From: Stenotrophobium rhamnosiphilum
GTDB lineage: Bacteria > Pseudomonadota > Gammaproteobacteria > Nevskiales > Nevskiaceae
Reading direction: 5' to 3'
Length of the DNA: 64,000 nt
Assembly: GCF_003052265.1 (NCBI RefSeq)
Contig: NZ_QANS01000006.1
Location: 66,758 to 130,757 of the forward strand
Positions 53,774-61,680 of this stretch are shown one piece after another; within the stretch, counting starts at the first letter, position 1; each line of letters starts with the position of its first letter. The translations under genes and the position numbers were made by a program. The notes under the pieces were generated by a model. It was given only the letters and a program-made list of their open reading frames with translations. It had not been told where the DNA came from and made no database searches.

Positions 53774-54856
53774 ATGACGATACAAGCGCCAAGAATTGCT
53801 GGAGCCGGGCTCTTCGCCGTTGATGTTCTTGTCGGCCCCGATGGTGACGTTTCGAAATGTTCTCTCGGCGGTTCGGCAGGGAATGTTTTGGCTATTCTCG
53901 GCTCGCTTGGCTGGGGCACGAGTCCCATTGGCATGCTAGGCGACGACTCAGCCGCCGACATGCTTCAAGACGAATTCTCTGCCATAGGCGCTGACCTAAC
54001 GTTCATGCGGCGATCAGATGATCGGCGTACTCCTGTTGTTTACCAACATCAGTTGAGCCAGCCCGAATCGCATACGCACAGATTTAGTTTTACGTGCCCC
54101 TGCTGTGGCACTCGGCGCAAACCGCAGTGGGATCTTCGCGATCACCCAGCAACATACGACACAGAGTTACCATCTGCTTCTGTTTTCTTCCTTGATCGCC
54201 CGACAGAATCTGGCATCGCAATGGCTCAGCACTATGCTGAACTTGGCGGGCTTGTTGTATTCGAGCCCTCAGAAATTGGAAGCGATGTAGCCTTGTTTAG
54301 AAAAGCGCTGCAGTATTCGCACATCGTAAAATACGCAGATGATCGTATAAACGGCCTCGAAGACTTCGACACCAGCTCTGTGATTGTCGAAATTCAAACC
54401 CGTGGGCCTCGCGGCCTTCGCTTCAAAACTGCAAATTTGCACTTGGATTGGTTTGAGCTAGGAGCTTACGCCCTACCAACTCACAAACGTGATACCGCGG
54501 GCGCTGGCGACTGGTGCACGGCAGGCCTAATTTATAAGTTATTTAATGACGGCGTAAGCAGCAGAGATGATGTTGGGCATGAGTCACTTCTGAACGCGTT
54601 GGCGTTTGGCCAGGCATTGTCTGCATTTAACTGCATGACGGAGGGCGCGCGCGGGCTTCTAGATGCATGGCGCCCAGAGAAGATTGTGGAGCAAGCTCGA
54701 GAGCTGAGCTCTCTGCGTTTGAGCGCGATGCTTGAAAACCAAATTGCTCCATCAAGTCCTATGAGCGAGGACTTTTTAGTCCGTCTCGTTGATGATTCAA
54801 TTTTTGCTCAGCGCAAATCTCATTTAAGCACTAACAATTTCCTCTGCTGCCTCTAA
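53774..54856 (+). CDS. PfkB-family carbohydrate/nucleoside kinase
   Basis: A 360-residue ribokinase-type kinase. CSLGGSAGNVLAILGSLGW is the substrate-side glycine motif, and HKRDTAGAGDWCTAGLIYKL is the DTxGAGD anion-hole and catalytic Asp motif. FSFTCPCCGTRRKPQWD inserts a possible zinc finger not typical of the family. It would phosphorylate a sugar or nucleoside. It starts 36 bp after the preceding gene and ends the operon; its last 33 bp overlap the 3' end of the convergent NADAR gene. Confidence 0.82.
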   Translation: MTIQAPRIAGAGLFAVDVLVGPDGDVSKCSLGGSAGNVLAILGSLGWGTSPIGMLGDDSAADMLQDEFSAIGADLTFMRRSDDRRTPVVYQHQLSQPESHTHRFSFTCPCCGTRRKPQWDLRDHPATYDTELPSASVFFLDRPTESGIAMAQHYAELGGLVVFEPSEIGSDVALFRKALQYSHIVKYADDRINGLEDFDTSSVIVEIQTRGPRGLRFKTANLHLDWFELGAYALPTHKRDTAGAGDWCTAGLIYKLFNDGVSSRDDVGHESLLNALAFGQALSAFNCMTEGARGLLDAWRPEKIVEQARELSSLRLSAMLENQIAPSSPMSEDFLVRLVDDSIFAQRKSHLSTNNFLCCL

Positions 54857-55372
54857 TTTTTTGCGTGTTGTTCGCTTAGTACTTTCCACGCTTTTTTTGC
54901 TGCGGCCTTTGAGTTGTTCGGATTTTCCAATTTCGTCCCGAACTTCCATTAGTAGCTGGCCTAATTTGTTTTGGCCCTTACCGTTTACTTCGCCCCAGAG
55001 CCGGTTGACCGCATTATCAACGGTGGCAGCCTCAACCAACCTCGCGTTGCCAGTGCTGAGAAGTAAATCTTTTAGATCTTGGTGCTGAGTGAACTTGGCA
55101 AGCAAGATGCGTTTCATGCGATCAAATTTAATCTTGGACCAGTCTGGTGATACGTCCCAAACGTATAGTCCATGAGCAGCCATCGCGAGTAATGCCGGAC
55201 TTGGCGCCGACATCAGCCACTTTCGAACAGCTGGTTTTCTGGCTTTGCCGGCTTGATATGCGTGTTCGGTTGTTGGAAAAACTTCGTCTTCGAAAGTTAC
55301 ATCTCGCTTGAAGAGATTACTGAAAGCACCGTAAGGCTTTTCGCTAGCACGGTAGAAACGGATCTCATTCAT
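54824..55372 (-). CDS. NADAR-family N-glycosidase
   Basis: About 182 residues from ATG 55372 (GGAG 6 nt upstream). The YbiA/NADAR motifs are clear: FYRASEKPYGAFSNLFKRDV, EVFPTTEHAYQAGKARKP (with the catalytic Glu) and RLWGEVNGKGQNKLGQLLME. NADAR enzymes hydrolyse N-glycosidic bonds, including removal of ADP-ribose from guanine and cleavage of ribosylaminopyrimidines. It faces the PfkB gene tail to tail and follows an XRE regulator. A role as antidote or as part of the adjacent PRTase system is an inference. Confidence 0.83.
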   Translation of the reverse strand: MNEIRFYRASEKPYGAFSNLFKRDVTFEDEVFPTTEHAYQAGKARKPAVRKWLMSAPSPALLAMAAHGLYVWDVSPDWSKIKFDRMKRILLAKFTQHQDLKDLLLSTGNARLVEAATVDNAVNRLWGEVNGKGQNKLGQLLMEVRDEIGKSEQLKGRSKKSVESTKRTTRKKLEAAEEIVSA

Positions 55373-55401
55373 GGTGGTCTCCTGTAATTCAGCTGAGTAC
55401 T

Positions 55402-55689
55402 TCATTGGATTGATTTCGAGTTCGCGAGGTCGCCGCGCGCTTTAGTTTTTTGCATCTTTGTTTCACGCCAGGCTTTTAAAACTGCATTGACGTCTTCGGG
55501 TGGCAACAACGCCATTAGGTTTAAGACAGACGACATTGCCGCCGGGGTGGTTGATCCACGCATCCACTCGCCTACTGCGCGCGTGCTCGCATGCGCAAGC
55601 AGCGCTAAATCTTCGTGCGTGAGACGGCGTCCGTGCACAACGGAAAGCCTAAGCTGCATATCAGTTAATGTTTTTTGTAATTTATTCAC
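55402..55689 (-). CDS. Small XRE-like helix-turn-helix regulator
   Basis: A 95-residue protein starting at GTG 55689. The HTH reads GRRLTHEDLALLAHASTRAV and then GEWMRGSTTPAAMSSVLNL. It lies 29 bp upstream of the NADAR gene on the same strand, and two inverted repeats sit directly upstream, so autoregulation of the pair is likely. Confidence 0.72.
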   Translation of the reverse strand: MNKLQKTLTDMQLRLSVVHGRRLTHEDLALLAHASTRAVGEWMRGSTTPAAMSSVLNLMALLPPEDVNAVLKAWRETKMQKTKARGDLANSKSIQ

Positions 55690-55702
55690 ATATAACTCAT
55701 TT

Positions 55703-55726
55703 TAACTTACATAAAATTGTAAGTTA
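55703..55726. promoter_or_regulatory. Inverted repeat, likely XRE operator
   Basis: TAACTTAC/GTAAGTTA, 8-nt centre, 14 bp upstream of the XRE gene start. A good candidate for its operator. Confidence 0.6.
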
Positions 55727-55730
55727 CACA

Positions 55731-55763
55731 CATAAAGAACGCAATAGATATGCGTTCTTTATG
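55731..55763. promoter_or_regulatory. Perfect 13-bp palindrome
   Basis: CATAAAGAACGCA and TGCGTTCTTTATG are perfect complements separated by 7 nt. There is no T-run, so it is more likely an operator or end-associated hairpin than a terminator. Confidence 0.6.
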
Positions 55764-55950
55764 TTTGGCAATCAATGGATGTAGAAGCGATTAAGACCGC
55801 GCTTCTTAGGAAGAAGCTGCATAGCGCCGAGCCCGATGCGTTACCACCTCTGCGACAGAGCGGCTAAGCATTGACCTAAAAGAATCCTATACGCGTCGGT
55901 TTAGTCATTTTTTCAGGGAGCCCTGCCCTGGCGCGCGTCGGTCCAAAATT

Positions 55951-56016
55951 GTTAACGACTTTAATTGAGTGTCAACAACTTTAATTCCGTGTAAACGACT
56001 TTAATTACGCCGAACA
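55951..56016 (-). repeat. Right transposon end with three abutting TnsB-type sites
   Basis: Three 20-bp units lie back to back: GTTAACGACTTTAATTGAGT, GTCAACAACTTTAATTCCGT and GTAAACGACTTTAATTACGC, followed by CGAACA, the tip (TGTTCG on the reverse strand). Abutting or overlapping sites are characteristic of the Tn7 right end. The stretch 55764-55950 has no convincing gene. Confidence 0.9.
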
Positions 56017-56021
56017 ACTGG
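56017..56021. repeat. Target site duplication, right copy (ACTGG)
   Basis: ACTGG directly follows the right tip and matches the left copy at 16833-16837. Confidence 0.88.
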
Positions 56022-56175
56022 GTTGCGGCTCGGGCGGAACGGCCTCCCATAAATGGGTGAGGCTGACTCATTAACGCTGCAATAATCTGTTTTCCATTCT
56101 GCGGCGTCCTGTGCGTATCGGTCTTGAACCCGGTACTGAGCGGGGCTCACGCCGGCCCCTTATAAGGAGAACAAC

Positions 56176-56970
56176 ATGTCGCAAGCCGCTACTGACCCTG
56201 TCCTGCTCGAACGTCGTGGAGACGTCCTCTGGATCATCATTAACCGTGAAGAGCGCCGTAACGCGCTGAATCAGGAAGTGGTGCAGACCATCGACCGCGG
56301 CATTGCTGAGGCGGTTGCGGGCGGCGAAGTGAAGGCGATTGTGCTGACCGGCGCGGGCGACAAGGCATTTTGCGCTGGCGCGGATCTGGCCAAGGGCGCT
56401 AAGGGTTTTGCGTTTGCTGTCGATTTCTCACGACCCAAGCATTACATCGTTGATCTGTTCAAGCGCTTGCAGGAGTGCACGCTGCCCGTGATTGCTCGCG
56501 TGAATGGCCATGCGATGGCGGGCGGCTTCGGCCTGCTCTGCGCTTGCGACATGGTGATTGCGGCAGATGACATTCGCATCGGCACCACCGAGAGCAAGAT
56601 CGGCATGACGCCGATGATGATCCTGCCGTACATGCTGCGCGTGTTGCCGCCGCGCAAACTACAAGAGATGTGCATCACCGGCGAACAGTTCACGGCGAAG
56701 GAAGCCTACGAGTGGGGCCTGCTGAACTATCTCGTGCCGCGTGCTGAACTCGACACCAAGCTGGACTGGCTGCTGTCGCGCATCATCGACAAATCACCCA
56801 CCGCAATTCGCCTGGGCAAACAGGCTTTCAACGCGACGCGCGATATGGGTCTGCGTGAAGCGCTGGAGTACGCGCAGGCGATGGTGCCGGTGATGTCGAG
56901 CACGCAGGACGCGAAGGAAGGCATGGGTGCGTTCCAAGAGAAGCGCGCGCCTAACTTCACGGGCACCTAA
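56176..56970 (+). CDS. Enoyl-CoA hydratase
   Basis: A 264-residue crotonase-fold enzyme. GAGDKAFCAGADLAKG and RVNGHAMAGGFGLLCACDMV form the oxyanion hole; DDIRIGTTESKIGMTPMMIL carries a catalytic-position Glu. GGAG lies 6 nt before the ATG. It opens a co-directional run leading to an AtuA-like gene and an acyl-CoA carboxylase, so it probably hydrates the enoyl-CoA product of that pathway. Its upstream 155 bp were left intact by the transposon. Confidence 0.88.
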   Translation: MSQAATDPVLLERRGDVLWIIINREERRNALNQEVVQTIDRGIAEAVAGGEVKAIVLTGAGDKAFCAGADLAKGAKGFAFAVDFSRPKHYIVDLFKRLQECTLPVIARVNGHAMAGGFGLLCACDMVIAADDIRIGTTESKIGMTPMMILPYMLRVLPPRKLQEMCITGEQFTAKEAYEWGLLNYLVPRAELDTKLDWLLSRIIDKSPTAIRLGKQAFNATRDMGLREALEYAQAMVPVMSSTQDAKEGMGAFQEKRAPNFTGT

Positions 56971-56979
56971 GAACATTTT

Positions 56980-57040
56980 GTAGGAGCGCCTCTTAGGCGC
57001 GATTGACGCAGAAAGAATCGCGCCTAAGAGGCGCTCCTAC
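56980..57040. repeat. REP-like palindrome, GTAGGAGCGCCTC type
   Basis: Arms beginning GTAGGAGCGCCTCTTAGGCG and ending with the complement flank a 15-nt loop. Located between the hydratase and AtuA-like genes. Confidence 0.9.
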
Positions 57041-57052
57041 GGGGAAACATTT

Positions 57053-58843
57053 ATGAGTAAACAAGTAAGAATTGGTTGCGGCGCTGGTTTCTGGGGCGAC
57101 TCAGCGGAAGGCCCGAAGCAACTCGTTGAATCCGGCGAGATCGATTATCTCGTTCTCGATTATCTGGCTGAGATCACGATGTCGCTGCTCGCCAAAGCGC
57201 GCGGCAAAGATCCAGCAGCGGGTTACGCAACAGATTTTCCTGATGTGATCGCGCGCCTCGCGCCGACCATCAAGGCCAACAAAATTCGCGTCGTTACCAA
57301 TGCAGGCGGCGTTAATCCGCAGGCTTGCCGCGATGCATTGCAGGCCAAGTTGCAGGCTGCGGGCATTGAGCTGTCGATTGGCATTGTCACCGGCGACGAT
57401 CTGCTCGCACGCGCTGGCGACTTCGCCAACGTAAAAGAAATGTTCACCGGCGAAAGCATTCCCGGAAAGCTCTGGAGCATGAACGCTTATCTCGGTGCGT
57501 TTCCGGTTGCGCAGGCACTCGATGCAGGCGCTGACATCGTCATCACTGGCCGCTGCGTCGACAGCGCTGTTGCACTCGGTCCATTGATTCACGAATTCGG
57601 TTGGAAGACTGACGACTACGATCAACTCGCGATGGGCAGCCTCGCTGGCCACATCGTTGAGTGCGGCGCGCAAGCGACCGGTGGCATCATCACCGACTGG
57701 GAAACCACCAGTGCCGACTGGGATCGCATGGGCTTCCCGATTGCGATCTGCGAAGCGGATGGCAGCTTTGTTGTGACCAAGCCTGCGAACACTGGCGGCA
57801 ACGTCAATATCGCTGCAGTGAGCGAACAGCTGGTCTATGAAATTGGTGATCCCGCAAGTTATTTGTTGCCAGACGTGACCTGCGATTTCCGCGGCGTGAC
57901 GCTGAAGCAGCTGGGCGACAACCGCGTGCAAGTGATCGGCGCCAAAGGCCGCGCACCGAGCGATCAGTACAAAGTTTCTGCGACGTATCAGGATGGCTTC
58001 CGCGCCACTGGCACGATGATGATTGGTGGTCGCAATGCCGTCGGCAAAGCTGAAGCCGTCGCCGCTGCAATCCTACGCCGCACACGCACGATGTTTGAGC
58101 AGCGCAAGTTGCCGGACTACACGCGCACCGATGTTGAAGTGCTCGGCAGTGAATCCAACTGGGGCGCCAACGCACGCCGTCGCGATACGCGCGAAGTGGT
58201 GTTGAAGCTTTCCGTGCAGAGCGCCGACAAAGGCGCGCTGGAAATTTTCTCGCGCGAATTCATTCCTGCTGCAACGGCAATGGCGCAGAGCATCACCGGC
58301 TTCTCGGGTGGTCGCCCTTCAGTCACGCCAGTCGTGCGTTTGTTCTCTTGCCTCGTACCGAAGAGCAACTTGCCAGTGCATGTGGATGCAGGCGGTAAGA
58401 ATGCTGCTGCTCCGATTGCAGCGGGCGTTGCAACGCTTACGGCTGCTCCGGCAGTAGCAATCGACACCACGGCTGTCGCCAAAGAAGCGGATTCAGTTTC
58501 AGTGCCACTCGTTTCTTTGGCTTACGGCCGCAGCGGCGACAAAGGCAACAGCGCCAACATCGGTGTGATTGCACGTCGTGCAGAGTTTGTTCCGCTGTTG
58601 CGCGAACAGCTCACCGCAGAAGCCGTGAAGCAGTACATGGCGCACTTCTTCAAAGGCGAAGCACAGCGTTTTGAATTGCCGGGCCTGATGGCATTCAACT
58701 TCCTGATTGCCGATGCACTCGGTGGCGGTGGTATGGCATCTCTGCGTTATGACCCGCAGGGCAAGATGCTGTCGCAGATCCTGATGGACTTCCCGCTCTC
58801 GGTTCCGAAGTCTTGGGTTGATAAGGGATTGGTCAGCGCATGA
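57053..58843 (+). CDS. AtuA-family (DUF1446) protein
   Basis: A 596-residue protein. The N-terminal 450 residues follow the DUF1446/AtuA pattern: RIGCGAGFWGDSAEGPKQLV, VTNAGGVNPQACRDAL and ADIVITGRCVDSAVALGPL. The last 110 residues (VPLVSLAYGRSGDKGNSANI) match the C-terminal AtuA-like ferredoxin-fold domain. AtuA is needed for acyclic terpene and related acid use in Pseudomonas but its reaction is unsettled. GGGGA precedes the ATG. Next to an acyl-CoA carboxylase, this points to branched or terpenoid acid degradation. Confidence 0.9.
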   Translation: MSKQVRIGCGAGFWGDSAEGPKQLVESGEIDYLVLDYLAEITMSLLAKARGKDPAAGYATDFPDVIARLAPTIKANKIRVVTNAGGVNPQACRDALQAKLQAAGIELSIGIVTGDDLLARAGDFANVKEMFTGESIPGKLWSMNAYLGAFPVAQALDAGADIVITGRCVDSAVALGPLIHEFGWKTDDYDQLAMGSLAGHIVECGAQATGGIITDWETTSADWDRMGFPIAICEADGSFVVTKPANTGGNVNIAAVSEQLVYEIGDPASYLLPDVTCDFRGVTLKQLGDNRVQVIGAKGRAPSDQYKVSATYQDGFRATGTMMIGGRNAVGKAEAVAAAILRRTRTMFEQRKLPDYTRTDVEVLGSESNWGANARRRDTREVVLKLSVQSADKGALEIFSREFIPAATAMAQSITGFSGGRPSVTPVVRLFSCLVPKSNLPVHVDAGGKNAAAPIAAGVATLTAAPAVAIDTTAVAKEADSVSVPLVSLAYGRSGDKGNSANIGVIARRAEFVPLLREQLTAEAVKQYMAHFFKGEAQRFELPGLMAFNFLIADALGGGGMASLRYDPQGKMLSQILMDFPLSVPKSWVDKGLVSA

Positions 58844-58866
58844 ACAGCGCCTCAACCGCCATCACC

Positions 58867-58938
58867 GTAGGGTGCGCTGTGCGCACGCGGTTTGGCACGT
58901 CCCTAGCGGCAAGAGAAGGTGCGCACAGCGCACCCTAC
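58867..58938. repeat. REP-like inverted repeat, GTAGGGTGCGC type
   Basis: Same arm sequence as at 3036-3102, about 55.8 kb away on the other side of the transposon. The central spacer differs. Confidence 0.9.
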
Positions 58939-58949
58939 GGTTCGATCAT

Positions 58950-59660
58950 ATGAGCAGCGCGCCTGCCCGCCGCCCAGCAACGCGCTTAGCGCGTGAGCAG
59001 CGTGTGGGCGACATTCTCGTCGCAGCACGTGATGTGTTCTGCGAGAAAGGTTACGAGCAGACTGCCGTTTCCGAAATCGCGGCACGCATCGGCGTCGTTG
59101 AAGGCACTGTCTACAAATACTTCGAGAGCAAGCGTGACTTGCTGCTGAAGGTTTTGGAGCACTGGTACGAAGAGATGTTCGGCGACTACGCGCGTGATCT
59201 CTCAGGCATCCAAGGCGCACGTTCACGTTTGCGCTTGCTGGTGTGGCGTCATCTGCGCTCCATCCGCGAATACCCACTGTTGTGTCGCCTGATGTTTCGC
59301 GAAGTGCGCTCGGAGCGCGACTACGTTGGCTCTGAATTGCATGAACTCAACAAGCGCTACACGCGTTTGCTGCTCGACGTGTTGGAAGACGGCGTGAAGA
59401 GCGGTGAGCTGCGTCATGACGTGCCGCTGCATCTGCTGCGCGACATGGTCTACGGCAGCATCGAGCATTACACCTGGAACTTTATTTGCGGCCGCGGCGA
59501 GTTGGATATCGACGCGACTGCGGACCAAATCACTGCACTGTTGTGTGACGGCGTCGCCGCGCACAACGGCGCAGACACGCTTAAACGTGAAACTGAAAGG
59601 CTGTCGCAGATCGCATCGCGAATCGAACGCAGCCTTCCCAAGCAGGCAAGGAAATCATGA
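58950..59660 (+). CDS. TetR family regulator of the acyl-CoA operon
   Basis: About 236 residues from ATG 58950; upstream extension would run into the palindromic repeat. The HTH is TAVSEIAARIGVVEGTVYKY followed by FESKRDLLLKVLEHW. The C-terminal domain would bind an acyl-CoA-type inducer. The stop overlaps the biotin carboxylase start (ATGA), so the regulator is made with the carboxylase. Confidence 0.85.
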   Translation: MSSAPARRPATRLAREQRVGDILVAARDVFCEKGYEQTAVSEIAARIGVVEGTVYKYFESKRDLLLKVLEHWYEEMFGDYARDLSGIQGARSRLRLLVWRHLRSIREYPLLCRLMFREVRSERDYVGSELHELNKRYTRLLLDVLEDGVKSGELRHDVPLHLLRDMVYGSIEHYTWNFICGRGELDIDATADQITALLCDGVAAHNGADTLKRETERLSQIASRIERSLPKQARKS

Positions 59661-61171
59661 GCAACAGAAATACCAAAGCTCCGGATGTATCGAGCTGGCC
59701 CTTTAACTCCGTACTCGTCGCCAACCGCGGCGAGATCGCTGTGCGCGTGCTGCGCACTGTGCAGAAACTCGGACTCAAAGGAATCGTGGTTTATCACGCG
59801 GCCGATCGCGGCACGTTGGCGGTGAAGATGGCGGATCAAGCCATCGAAATCACTGGCTCAACGCCTGTCGCCAGCTACCTCGATGGCGCGCAGATCATCG
59901 CTGCAGCCAAGGCCAGCGGCGCTGGCGCGATTCACCCGGGCTACGGCTTTCTCTCCGAGAACAAAGGTTTCTGCCAAGCGGTAGAAGCTGCGGGCATTCG
60001 CTTCATCGGCCCTACGCCAGAACAGATCGACCTGATGGGCGACAAGGTTCGTGCGCGTAACTATGTTGAGAAGGCTGGCTTCCCAGTCGCGCCTTCTGCG
60101 ATTGAAGACAATGATCCCGCAACCTTCGTTGAGCGCTCACGCAAAGTTGGCGCGCCGTTGCTGATCAAGCCTAGCGCAGGCGGTGGCGGTAAAGGCATGC
60201 GCATCGTGCGTGACCTCGCTCTGCTCGAACAAGAAATTGAACGCGGCCGCAGTGAAGGTCAGCGTTACTTCGGCGACGGCCGCTTGTATTGCGAGCGTTA
60301 TATCGAAAACCCACGCCACATCGAAGTACAGGTACTGGGCGACGGACAAGGCAATGTGGTGCACGTGTTTGAGCGCGAATGCTCAGTGCAGCGCCGCTTC
60401 CAGAAGATTGTTGAAGAAACCCCATCACCCGCACTCGACGCCGCACAGCGCGAGAAGATTTGCGAAACCGCCGCAGGCATTGCCCGCGCGATTGGTTACC
60501 GCAACGCAGGCACGGTGGAGTTCATCTTCGGCCAGCAGGGCGAGTTCTACTTCCTCGAAATGAACACGCGCTTGCAGGTTGAACATCCGGTCACCGAAGA
60601 AATCACCGGCATCGACCTCGTGCAAGAACAGCTGCGCGTTGCTGCTGGCGAGAAGCTGGGCTACGTGCAGTCAGACGTAACTTCTTCCGGCCATGCGATT
60701 GAGTTCCGCATCTATGCAGAAGACGCCGCACGCGGTTACACGCCGACCACCGGCCCTGTGCTGACGCTGCAACCGCCACAAGGCGAAGGCGTGCGTTGGG
60801 ATAGCGGTGTGATTCAAGGCGGCGAAGTGACGGCTGCTTTCGATCCTATGATCGCCAAGCTGATCATCCGCGGCAAAGATCGTGATGATGCGATTGCCAA
60901 GGCTGACAAGGCACTGCGCGAAACCGTATTGCTGGGTTGCAAAACCAACACTGCATTCTTGCGTCGTCTGATTCAGCACCCAGCGTTTGTTGCCGGCGAT
61001 GTGCACACCGGCTTCCTCGATGCGAATCCGCAGATTGCTGCTGAACCTGAAATGGCCAAGACCACGCTGCATGCGTTGCTCTCGGCTGCATCGCTGAGCA
61101 CGCGCCCGATGCGCGACGTCGCGGATGCCGTACCCAATATGCATGCCGCCATTGGCGGTTGGAGAAATTAA
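59657..61171 (+). CDS. Acyl-CoA carboxylase, biotin carboxylase subunit
   Basis: A 504-residue ATP-grasp enzyme. Motifs: VLVANRGEIAVRVLRT, KPSAGGGGKGMRIV, FERECSVQRRFQKIVEE and FLEMNTRLQVEHPVTE. It carboxylates biotin on the separate carrier protein. In methylcrotonyl- and geranyl-CoA carboxylases the alpha subunit usually fuses this with the carrier; here it ends near residue 504 and the carrier is its own gene, overlapping by 1 bp. Confidence 0.93.
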   Translation: MSNRNTKAPDVSSWPFNSVLVANRGEIAVRVLRTVQKLGLKGIVVYHAADRGTLAVKMADQAIEITGSTPVASYLDGAQIIAAAKASGAGAIHPGYGFLSENKGFCQAVEAAGIRFIGPTPEQIDLMGDKVRARNYVEKAGFPVAPSAIEDNDPATFVERSRKVGAPLLIKPSAGGGGKGMRIVRDLALLEQEIERGRSEGQRYFGDGRLYCERYIENPRHIEVQVLGDGQGNVVHVFERECSVQRRFQKIVEETPSPALDAAQREKICETAAGIARAIGYRNAGTVEFIFGQQGEFYFLEMNTRLQVEHPVTEEITGIDLVQEQLRVAAGEKLGYVQSDVTSSGHAIEFRIYAEDAARGYTPTTGPVLTLQPPQGEGVRWDSGVIQGGEVTAAFDPMIAKLIIRGKDRDDAIAKADKALRETVLLGCKTNTAFLRRLIQHPAFVAGDVHTGFLDANPQIAAEPEMAKTTLHALLSAASLSTRPMRDVADAVPNMHAAIGGWRN

Positions 61172-61680
61172 TGCATCACGCATTCAAGCTCGGCGACGCT
61201 GAGCACAATCTCGAAATCTCGCGCGGTGCGGACGGCTATCGTCTGCATCTGATCGACGATCAAACCGTCCCTTTTGATTTGAAGACCGGCGCTGATGGCC
61301 GCCAATGGTTAACGCTGGATGGCGTGCATCACGAAGTCGTGATCGCCACCAAAGGCGATGACGTTTTCATTCACTTTGATGGCGAGGCTTATCAGCTGCG
61401 CTATGAGCATCCGCTCAAGCGTCTAGCCGCTGCAGGCGGAGGTGCCGCCGAAGACCGCGTGATGGCGCCAATGCCGGGCAGCATCGTCAACGTCACCGTC
61501 AAAGCTGGCGACGCCGTTACCAAGGGCCAAGTGCTGTTGGTGATGGAGAGCATGAAAATGGAAACCACCATCACGGCACCACGCGATGGCGTGATCGAAG
61601 CCGTGACTTACGACAAGGGCCAGACCTTTGATCGCGATGCGCTGTTGCTCAGCCTCGTCGCGCTGGAGAAGAAGAAGTGA
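61171..61680 (+). CDS. Biotin carboxyl carrier protein
   Basis: About 169 residues starting at ATG 61171 with GGAGA upstream. The last 75 residues form the biotinyl domain, with VMAPMPGSIVNVTVKAGDAV and VMESMKMETTI, where the Lys between Met residues is biotinylated. The N-terminal 90 residues match the linker region found in fused carboxylase alpha subunits. The stop overlaps the carboxyltransferase start (GTGA). Confidence 0.92.
   Translation: MHHAFKLGDAEHNLEISRGADGYRLHLIDDQTVPFDLKTGADGRQWLTLDGVHHEVVIATKGDDVFIHFDGEAYQLRYEHPLKRLAAAGGGAAEDRVMAPMPGSIVNVTVKAGDAVTKGQVLLVMESMKMETTITAPRDGVIEAVTYDKGQTFDRDALLLSLVALEKKK

Larger units (their letters stand above)
16838..56016. mobile_element. Complete Tn7-like transposon, 39,179 bp
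   Basis: Both ends begin with a 10-nt tip followed by a TnsB-type site: left TATTCGCGTG then AATTAATGTCGTTAAC; right (reverse strand) TGTTCGGCGT then AATTAAAGTCGTTTAC. The element is flanked by ACTGG on each side. It encodes TnsA, TnsB and TnsC (28450-24112, minus strand) and two TniQ proteins (17064-19124). Cargo includes metal and arsenic resistance, a catabolic cluster and several defence-like genes. The palindromic repeats common in the flanks are absent inside. No TnsE, Cas protein or CRISPR array was recognised. It sits between two divergent chromosomal genes, not beside glmS. Confidence 0.92.

Noticed and set aside
55775-55867. A 30-codon open frame beginning MDVEAIKTALLRKK between the XRE gene and the right end
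   Set aside because: Short, no clear ribosome site, no recognised family; the reverse strand also has a weak tRNA-like look. Neither reading is strong enough.
16838-56016. CRISPR-associated transposon
   Set aside because: No Cas gene, CRISPR array or guide-like repeat was found; the repeated units at 55951-56010 are end-binding sites, not spacers.
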